From contig CM054062.1 of NCBI GenBank assembly GCA_028641055.1, forward strand, positions 187,115,958 to 187,179,957: a stretch of 64,000 nt of DNA. Reading direction: 5' to 3'. The notes under the pieces were generated by a model that saw only the letters and a program-made list of their open reading frames with translations, was not told the origin of the DNA and searched no databases. Position 1 is the first letter of the stretch, and each line of letters starts with the position of its first letter. Positions 56,759 through 64,000 of the stretch are shown piece by piece. The DNA comes from Alopecurus myosuroides (Eukaryota > Streptophyta > Magnoliopsida > Poales > Poaceae). The translations under genes and the position numbers were made by a program.

Positions 56759-59551
56759 CTAGACGACATCGACAAAGTCGTCATCGCCTTCACTATCGCT
56801 CGTATTCTCCGGAGTAGAAGGGGTTACTTCTTCTGGGTGGAATGTAATTGTGGAAACCATCCGAGCTATCTTAGAGGCGTGCCCTTTGATGGAGTCGAAA
56901 ATCTCCGTCCTTTGTGCCTCATTATACCCCTGAGGAAAGCTGGTGGCGATGCGCCATGACTTGGCGGTGGGATAGTGCCTCTTCATGAGCCCTAAGGCCA
57001 TGCGCACCCCATCGCGGGCGGCAGATTTCAGCCAGCCTTCGTGTTGATTAACAACTTCTGCGAACGCTTCTGGCAGCTTGCTCACATCCGAGAATTCATC
57101 TGTTCTATCCGGAAGGCACTTATTGATAAGTACCATTCTGGCTTTCGTCAATTCGGTGACGAAAGCCCCGAAGACTCGAATGCAATCGATCCGAGAAGAT
57201 GAAGGATCGCCTTCTGCTGGAAAATACAGAAGAGCAAGTGTAAGCAAAGAATTCAGATGCAAAGTATGCATTTGAGCAAATGAATGATAAAACTGGTAAA
57301 AGACAAAACTTACCAAGGATTTTGTACATCTCGGCGACCTCCTCAAGTCAGAGATGTAGAGAAGCTTCCAGGTCCTGGATGGTCCTTTTGTCTTTCTCGG
57401 CCTGCGACGAAAGCCGAGACTCGGACAAACCCAGGGCCAGCTGGCTTTCCTCCAAATCCTTCTGTAGCTTCACATTAATCTTGTGAAGCTCCAGGTTCTC
57501 ATTGCGGAGATTTTGGGCATTCCCAGCATTCGCAGCTGCTTGCCGAGCTTCAGCCAATAAGGATGAAATGAAGGCAAAAGTTTTAACGCGAAAAGTACTT
57601 AAAGGAAAAGTTTGCACGATCAAAATAAAAAACAAGGAATGTATGAGATATTTACCAGCATTCTCCTTAAATTGGTTTTGAAGCTCGGCAATTTCTGACT
57701 CCTTCTCATTCGTGATAGCAAGGAGGGCTTTCACCTCTTTGTTTTTCACGGTGAGTTTGTCGAAAACTTCCACGCTGATGCTCTTGGCAGTCTGCTTAAA
57801 GCATACAAAGGAAAAGACTTGTTAGAATGATAAGCAGACAAAGTTGAAAAGTATTAAAATGAAAAGAATGCTTCCGTCTTAATACTTGGGAGCTAGAGAT
57901 ATAACTGGCTCATCCTTTGCAGCCCAGAGAGCATCTCGGTGAACTCCTTGGAGTATTCCAAGAAGGAAATCTCCATATGGTGGATTCTGTCTTGAATGAC
58001 CTGCCGAGGCGAGAAAATGTAATTATTCAGCAAAATTAAGCCGTCTTTTGTCCAAGGACGAATCAACGGGGCTCGGGCAAATTGGTTTTTTGCCCATGGA
58101 TGCATAAATCCGTTTTCATCGAAGCAAGCTTCTTACTTTACCTTGAACTTCTCATCAAAAAGAGGAATCTCCTCATTGATCTGGACGAGGAAAGGCCCTC
58201 CTTCTTCAAAATTTGCCGCCCTTTCCCGTGCGTCTGGAGTGGGCGCATCAGGCTGGCTGGGCTGGCTTTGAGAAGGGAAGTCGAAATCCTCCAAAGGGGC
58301 AGAATAGTCCTCTGCTCCACCTGCTATTGGTGTGTCCGGGGCAGTGGCAGGGGAAGGTTTTTTCCCCGACGTGCAGCAGCCTTTAACTTCTTACGGCCTT
58401 TTCCCTTCGAAGGGACAGGAGAAAGCCTGCAAAGAGGAAAAGTCGAGAAAAAGATCATAGAGAAAAACCGTGTGCAAGAAAAGAGGGAAGTATGCAAAAA
58501 GGTTCCAAGTTTTACATGGAAGTAGCGACGGGAACCCCGTCAAGATCAATGACTTCGGTGGACGCAGACATTTTCTTGCACTTGCGTCCACCGGCCACTG
58601 AAAAGCGGGCTTTCATTTCCGCCTCCTCCGCTGCAGAGACAAGTTGATCCTCTAAGAGAGTCTCAAGCTGCCAAAAATATGGATAATTTGTTAGTATACA
58701 TTCGTGAAAGGCAAAGTATGAAAACCTTCCCGAAAGGCAGAAGAAAAAGCATACCTTGGGAGAAGGATTTTTGGTGTTAAACATTGGTAGGCTTTCCTCG
58801 TATTGGTCACGAGTAGCCACCAAGTTATTGACGCACTTCTTGAACTCTTTCTCGGACATGGCCTTCTTAGTCACCCTCATCGCATCTTCTGGCCCCGTGT
58901 ACTTGCAGATAAGACGACCGCCATGGAAAGCGAGAGGTTGAATCCACCTTCTAAGCCAGCAAAGGACTGTGTCCATGCCGGTTAAAGGAGGAGAAAAAAA
59001 GACGAGTTTTGCGATCCGCCTTTTGATCCGCAGCATGTCCGGAGGAAGAACCTAGAGTGTGTCCAAAGCCCAGTTGTCTCTGGGAGTGGCGGAAGAGTTC
59101 TCGAAAGGTGGAATGCTCGTATCCTTTCCAGGAAACAGGACGTCTCGGTGGTATAAGAAAGAACCCGTCCAGAATTGATGGATTCCGAGGTCTTGATTTT
59201 CGGGATCCATATCTCCATGAATCTGCGCAAGTCAGAAGAACACCATCTAAGGTGTTTCGCTTCATGTTGAAGCAGTATTGGAAAAAGTCTAGCCTAGGTT
59301 CTATGCCTAAATATCCTTCGAACAAAGCCTGGAAGGCGGCAATGTAAAGAATAGAGTTGTGAGGCAAATTATGGGGTTGAACCCTGTAGTGTTGCAAAAC
59401 CTGGAGGAACAATGCGGGTGGCGGAAATCCCATACCTATGAGGACGTGAGAGGAAAGGACGACCCGTTCCCCGTCCTTTGGTTGTGGCTCGTTGTCGTCT
59501 TCATCCACCCGCCATTTGTCCTTGGCGATGAAGCCATCCTTTTCCAGGCTC
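56759..59551 (-). pseudogene. multi-exon antisense gene of a Tat-type Gypsy ('putative gypsy type transposon' domain)
   Basis: On the minus strand the first block (59551 down to about 58757) reads VVLSSHVLIGMGFPPPALFL, NSILYIAAFQALFEGYLGIE, then LCWLRRWIQPLAFHGGRLIC. These are landmarks of the plant 'putative gypsy type transposon' domain (PF04195 group). An intron with GTATGC at 58756 and a TTTTTGGCAG acceptor (about 58670) follows. Coiled-coil exons come next (LRNENLELHKINVKLQKDLE near 57500), and a last exon from about 57221 ends at a TAG (56759-56761) after the acidic tail EGDDDFVDVV. The first block needs two frame changes (about 59160 and 59030). In Tat elements such a gene lies between pol and the 3' LTR in reverse orientation. 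Function unknown. Its 5' end is cut by the Angela-like LTR at 59552. Confidence 0.75.
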
Positions 59552-59772
59552 TGTTGGGAATATGCCCTAGAGGCAATCATGTATGATGTAATTCCCAATG
59601 TATTCATAAAGTTATTAAGTTGTCCTTTGGTTTGAACATCTGATATATGTCATTGAATATGTGATTCGATTGTGGAACTATGTATTCATGTTGTTCATAC
59701 TAATTTCCTTGGTCGTTAAGGTTGTGCTGGATACACACCCTAGACTAATGTGAGTGTTGGCTGATGACACGG
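59552..59772 (+). mobile_element. start of an Angela/BARE-like Copia LTR
   Basis: TGTTGGGAATATGCCCTAGA at 59552 is the classic start of Angela/BARE/WIS-type LTRs of grasses. It runs 221 bp and is then interrupted at 59773 by the Sirevirus. Its remainder should lie beyond the window. Confidence 0.75.
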
Positions 59773-60470
59773 TGAAAGTATAGTATGGGCACCTAGAGGG
59801 GGGGGTGAATAGGTGCTACGGCAAATTTTAATTTTTCTCAAATTTAGGCTTGACAAGAAAGGTAAATTCTCTAGATAGTGCAACTAGTGATGAATTTACC
59901 TATATGACAAGACAAGCAATCAATGCAACAAGTACAAGTAAGTAAAGAGAGGGAGGAACGAGGTAACCGATGGAAGCACACGGAGACACGATGTATTTCC
60001 GAGTTCCTCCTTTTTAGGGGAGTACGTCTCGTTGGAGGGGTGTGAGCTCGCCACAAAGGCCTACTCAACGCCACTAAGGCTTCACCCTATTCTCCGGTGA
60101 ACTTCGCCACAAAGGCCTAGTTCACCTTCCACTATAGAACCCCTTTGAGGCGGGGATCAAATCCTTTACAAACACCTTGGGGCACACACCCACAACTTAA
60201 TTGGGGGCTCCCAACAACTCTTGAATCACCAACTAGAAACAAGATGCCTAGGTTCTCCACAAGAGGAAACCCTAGGCAAGATCCCTCGAGCTAGAGAGGG
60301 GGAAATGAAGAACGGGTCGGTGAAGATGTAGATCGGGGCCTTCTCCTTCAATCCTCCAAAGATCTTCAAGATTGGGTGGAGGGATTGGGAGTTATGAGGG
60401 ATTTGGTGAGTTCTTAAATGCTCATCAATGCTAAGGAGAAGAACTAGATCTTGAGGAAGAAGAGGAGGGC

Positions 60471-60478
60471 TATTTATA
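60471..60478 (-). promoter_or_regulatory. Sirevirus LTR TATA box (TATAAATA)
   Basis: TATAAATA on the minus strand, about 40 bp downstream of the first CCGGAATATCCGG palindrome of the array. Confidence 0.8.
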
Positions 60479-60514
60479 GTCCCTCCTCACAACTAGTCGT
60501 TGTGCAGGAAAAAA

Positions 60515-61045
60515 GGTACCGGAATATCCGGTCCAAGTTTGGACCGGAATATCCGGTTAGTTTGCTCCACGCAGAACTGCAGTGCTGGACCGGATTATCC
60601 GGTTGATCTGAAATAATCCGGTACAAATAATCCGGTAGATGCCAGTACGCAAATCTTCTAGTCCTTAGCCATTTTTCCACTTCCTCAACTGCAACCGGAA
60701 TATCCGGTAGATATGAAATATCCGGTACAAATAATCCGGTTGACTCCAGTAGCTCAAAACTTCCAGTCCTTAGCAGTTTTTCGCAGCAACCGGAATATCC
60801 GGTCCGGGATGAATAATCCGGTCCAAATAATCCGGTTGACTCCAGTAGCTCAAAACTTCAGTCCTTAGCAATTTTTCGCAGTAACCGGAATATCCGGTCC
60901 AGGATGAAATATCCGGTCCGAATAATCCGGTTGATTCCAGTATGCAAAAACCTCAGTCCTTAGCCATTTTTGAGCTCCTTTCTCAGCAACCGGAATATCC
61001 GGTCCAGGATGAATAATCCGGTCCGAATAATCCGGTTGAGTTCTG
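60515..61045. repeat. CCGGAATATCCGG palindrome array in U3
   Basis: ACCGGAATATCCGGT and half-site variants (AATAATCCGGT) recur about 20 times. From about 60590 they are organised as tandem units of 95-106 bp (palindromes at about 60694, 60789, 60884 and 60990) separated by TCCAGT, CTTCAGTCCTTAGC and TTTTTCGCAG. They lie directly upstream of the TATA box and are candidate factor-binding sites. Confidence 0.9.
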
Positions 61046-61732
61046 TCCCAAAAACCTCAGGCCAAACTTCACCGACTTTTCAGTGCTCGATGCCGATGTT
61101 AAGTATAACACCTGCACACTAAACACCTCGATAAATAATGTACTTAGTATTGTTAACTAACACACAAAACACTGGGAAAACGAAATGCACTTTCAATCTC
61201 CCCCTTTTTGGTGTTAGATGACAATACTAAGATTTGCAATAAACCTTGACAGTAAGCATGCTTGAAACAAGATGAAAATCTCTCCCCCTATCTCTATGCA
61301 TATCTTTTGTTTGCCTCAAACGCAAATAGATGCAATGATGTATAGGAAGAGATTTTCAACAAGTAGCAGACACGACAATGAGACAACATCACCAATATGT
61401 TGAGTGTAAAGAAGTATATACCTTGTGCGAGAACGATATATCCAAGAATAACCAAGCACAATCATAGATAACCAACACACCATAAATAGATAACCATGAT
61501 AGTATCCAGATAACCAATAGTCACACACAAAATAGCACACATAGTTTTAAACGACAAGTTCACAAGCACGACAAATGAAGATAAAATGGACACAAGCTCT
61601 CAAGGAAGGATAAAAACAAATGCTTGTGCCCGAACCCATGCAAATCCCATAGTATATAATAGCTACTTCTCCCCCTTTGGCATCGAGACACCAAAAAGGA
61701 GGGAAATAGCTAACTAACGCCCCAGACACGGT

Positions 61733-63105
61733 CTAAGCATCCGACTCGTCTCCAGATCCCTGCTCATCATCAGACTCCTCCTCATCAGCAGCAGCATCAT
61801 GAGCTCGTGAAGCAGTCTCCCGAGTAGACCTGAGGGCCGCCTCAATGCTCTCCCAAGGAGTGGAATCCTCAGCAGACCAAGCAGAGTAGGACTGAGCATC
61901 AAGAGGAGCAGGAACATCACCAGTGCCACCACTCACGTGATGGAGAATCTGACGCTGAGAGCTGGCCAAATCAGTGTCCCTGCGATATGCCCTGTACTGT
62001 TCATTGTGAATGTCCAGCTTCATGCAGAGCACGTTGCGCTGAAACCAGGATAGCTTCCTGACGTTGCGCAAAGTGGTGAGATCAGACACAGGCACCCTGG
62101 GAGCAGACTGAGAGCTAGAAGGACCACCCATAGAGGAACCACCCTCAAATGGAGCACTCCGAGAAGCAGCCGCAGTCTTCACCTTCCTCTTGACATACAG
62201 CTTCCTCACCTTGTGTTCAACCATGGGTAGCTCGGTGTACTCCTTCCTCATCTCATACTTGATAAGCATCATGATATAGGGAGCATAGGGTATGGTGTAG
62301 CCACCAATCATAGCAGCATAGAGCTCGTGAAAGATGATGTCCATCACATCCACAGTATATGAGACAGCCGGGTCCTCTTCCTCCATACACTCCTTAGCCA
62401 GAATCAGAAGGTTGCACAGAGGAGTGGTGAGAGCATCGTTGTTACCTCCACTCGGCACAAGGAAAGCTCTGAAGATACGCACCAGCTGATCATAAAGAGG
62501 AAGCAGTCCCTCAAGCCCCCCAACAGTGAAACCAGGGGCGTAAAGCTCAGCCATGGACACCTCCCTCCTCGGCCTATCAACCTCATGGACGCGGTGACCA
62601 AGAGGAGGGTGCTCGCTGTAAGAGTAGCCAAGACGCCGAGCAAACCTCTCAAAGGATGCCTCACAAGGTGTATCTCCAGACATCCACTTAAGACGGGTCA
62701 CAATATCACCAGTGGAGTACACGAGGGTGGACATAAACTGCATCACCAGCTGCGTGTTGTAGTTGCACTGGGTCTCCATCAGCTTCACCAAACCGAAGCG
62801 CTCAACAATACTGGCAGCATCAGCAAACTCATCCTTGGCCTTGAGAGCGGCATGGTCATATGGATGCATAGGGCGGCACGGATAGCGGAAGTCACAATAG
62901 ATGTCAGTGTAAATGTAGGACTGCTCCAGATTCCAGAAACGAGGATCAATGTTGCCAACCCTTGGAGAAAGATAGGCATCCTGCTTTCTGAGCTCATTGA
63001 ACTCCTGAATCGGAATGTCGGTCTTATAGTTGAGCCGAGGTTTCCTCTTGTTACGGGTAGAGACAAGCTTCTTGCGCTTCGGAACGCTTCGATCGTGGTC
63101 ACCAT
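61733..63105 (-). CDS. Sirevirus accessory ('env-like') gene, main exon
   Basis: An open frame of about 457 codons ending at TAG 61733-61735. The upstream edge 63105 is the base after a good acceptor, TTGTTTCACAG. The protein begins with a basic, nuclear-signal-like stretch (PKRKKLVSTRNKRKPR), has a mixed helical middle with no motif I recognise (for example YIYTDIYCDFRYPCRPMHPY), then a Ser/Gly-rich linker and an acidic tail (EEESDDEQGSGDESDA). I see no signal peptide or membrane segment, so an envelope role is not supported. It lies between pol and the 3' LTR, where Sireviruses carry an extra gene of unknown role. The open frame continues to 63208 without a good start, consistent with an intron. 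Confidence 0.72.
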
Positions 63106-63526
63106 CTGTGAAACAAGATAGAGTAGGAAAAGCACAAGATGAGTACACTAGTGTCATACAACGGATACAATCATACATAGAAACGATAGAGAAGATGACA
63201 GGAAACAATCGAGGTGGAAATCTGGGAAAGATTCATTTGGGGCTGCCCTTAAAACAGTACTGGACTCAGCCGGATATTCCGGTTCAAAACTGAACCGGAT
63301 ATTCCGGTTCAGTCGTGGACCGGATATTCCGGTAAATTTCGGAACAACACAAAATCAACCTAAATCTCAGATTTCCACAAGGATTGCAAACAAGTGATCT
63401 ACTCTAAGATTTCTAGCATGTATGGGGAGTCCTCTTCGGAACGAAATCTACCAAGCAAGCCAACAAAAACGCACATCCATGGAAGGTGAGGTTATAGCAC
63501 CAAGATTCAAGAGATTTGAACTATAC

Positions 63527-63536
63527 CGGGATCCAT
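63527..63536 (-). other. predicted first coding exon end of the accessory gene
   Basis: An ATG at 63536-63534 followed by the donor GTATAG (63526 down). Splicing to the acceptor at 63106-63107 removes 421 bp and keeps the phase of the main exon. Another ATG at 63698 is in the same frame, but it lies about where transcription should start. Confidence 0.5.
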
Positions 63537-63715
63537 GGAGAGAAAAGCTTGGGTAGAATCGATCCAAAACGCGAGGAGATCAAGATCCGGGTCAAATCTC
63601 CAAGATCTTGCGGAGGAAACGGCCCGGGAGGCCAAGAACCACGGCGGCGGCGATTTGGTGGGGAGGAGCGGACGGGAAATAGGGCAAGAACTGCCCATCC
63701 CCGTCGGGCTCCAAG

Positions 63716-63721
63716 TTATAT
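63716..63721 (-). promoter_or_regulatory. possible internal TATA box before the accessory gene
   Basis: ATATAA on the minus strand, about 10 bp downstream of a second cluster of CCGGAATATCCGG palindromes and about 180 bp upstream of the predicted ATG. Confidence 0.4.
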
Positions 63722-63727
63722 GGATTT

Positions 63728-63815
63728 CGCCGAACCGGATATTCCGGTTCAAGTTTGAACCGGATATTCCGGTACAGCCGGATATTCCGGTTCAAAACTG
63801 AACCGGAAATTCCGA
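63728..63815. repeat. second palindrome cluster, upstream of the accessory gene
   Basis: GAACCGGATATTCCGGTTC-type palindromes, three full and one variant copy, the same core as in the LTR array. A third cluster (63270-63333) lies inside the predicted intron. Confidence 0.9.
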
Positions 63816-64000
63816 CTGCCTCCAGATTCGAAATTTCCTCGTTTTCAACGGACGACACTAGTGCTTAGAAAGAAAGGCTTTTTGAGAGAAAGGCTTAGGA
63901 TAGAATTACCAAACTGAGACTAGTACTTATCCCTCTCAAGAGCAAGAAGCAACCAACTAAAAAAAACAATTGAGTGGGATTTTCCTAGGAAGAAACACTT

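Larger units (their letters stand above)
59773..61195 (-). repeat. 3' LTR of the Sirevirus (1423 bp)
   Basis: Ends TGAAAG...CTTTCA in perfect inversion. The upper end abuts the purine tract AAAAAGGGGGAGAT. U3 holds the palindrome array; TATAAATA lies at 60471-60478. The lower part contains CACCTAGAGGGGGGGGTGAA, common to this Copia group. Confidence 0.88.
59773..64000 (-). mobile_element. Sirevirus-type Copia retrotransposon, 3' half
   Basis: Minus-strand element: 3' LTR 59773-61195, three GGGGGAGA purine tracts (about 61196-61208, 61281-61290 and 61668-61677), then an accessory gene (61733 up to about 63536). It continues past 64000 toward pol. Multiple purine tracts, palindromes upstream of the TATA box and an extra gene after pol are recognised Sirevirus (Maximus/SIRE) features. 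The 5-mer CACGG (59768-59772) should reappear at the other end. Confidence 0.85.

Overview
The window is nuclear DNA from a large, repeat-rich plant genome, almost certainly a grass (Pooideae; a relative of Lolium/Avena/wheat/barley is most likely, but the species cannot be fixed from sequence alone). The basis is the mix of elements: a Copia LTR opening with the Angela/BARE-type start TGTTGGGAATATGCCC, a Sirevirus-type Copia, Gypsy elements with an antisense accessory gene, a CACTA element with GCCGACGGC subterminal repeats, Stowaway, Harbinger and Mutator elements, and L1-type LINEs. There is no sign of bacterial, organellar or plasmid DNA. By eye, roughly three quarters or more of the window is transposon-derived. 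Only one convincing intact host gene was found, a VQ-motif gene at 13329-13805 (minus strand).

Layout. 1-4840: a decayed Ty3/Gypsy element on the minus strand (protease and gag remains, one LTR), split by a solo LTR (815-2223). 4841-12448: a low-copy-looking region holding a GC-rich first-exon-like stretch and two clean Mutator-like elements with perfect target duplications (5976-8317, carrying a Myb/SANT-like gene fragment; 9425-10316). 13329-13966: the VQ gene and its TATA box. 14744-18527: a complete non-autonomous CACTA element (TSD GGT) with a 673-bp tandem array and a piece resembling the 5S rRNA internal promoter. 18570-22217: two LINE remnants on opposite strands, one hit by a Stowaway MITE. 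24287-25422: a Harbinger-type element (TSD TTA).

25679-42815 is one Copia element (281-bp LTRs, TSD CGTAC) whose reverse transcriptase is split by a 9.7-kb non-coding LTR element at 31160-40869 (TSD GTACA). That element has 4617-bp LTRs around only 476 bp of internal sequence, and its LTRs differ at three positions I could find, so it is very young. 43395-49143 is a full-length but broken L1-type LINE with a 17-bp target duplication. 49346-51509 holds LINE and Gypsy scraps. 50722-59551 is best read as the 3' part of a Tat-type Gypsy element: integrase on plus, a multi-exon antisense gene on minus. It is interrupted by a 4647-bp solo LTR (51834-56480, TSD AGAAT) related to the 9.7-kb element. 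An Angela-like LTR starts at 59552 and is itself entered at 59773 by a Sirevirus (minus strand) that runs off the window.

The most interesting system is in the Sirevirus. Its LTR has an array of ACCGGAATATCCGGT-type palindromes just upstream of a TATAAATA box. The same palindromes recur upstream of a second TATA-like site ahead of the accessory ('env-like') gene, which appears to carry a 421-bp intron. This suggests the accessory gene has its own LTR-like promoter. All reading was done by eye; no similarity search was run.
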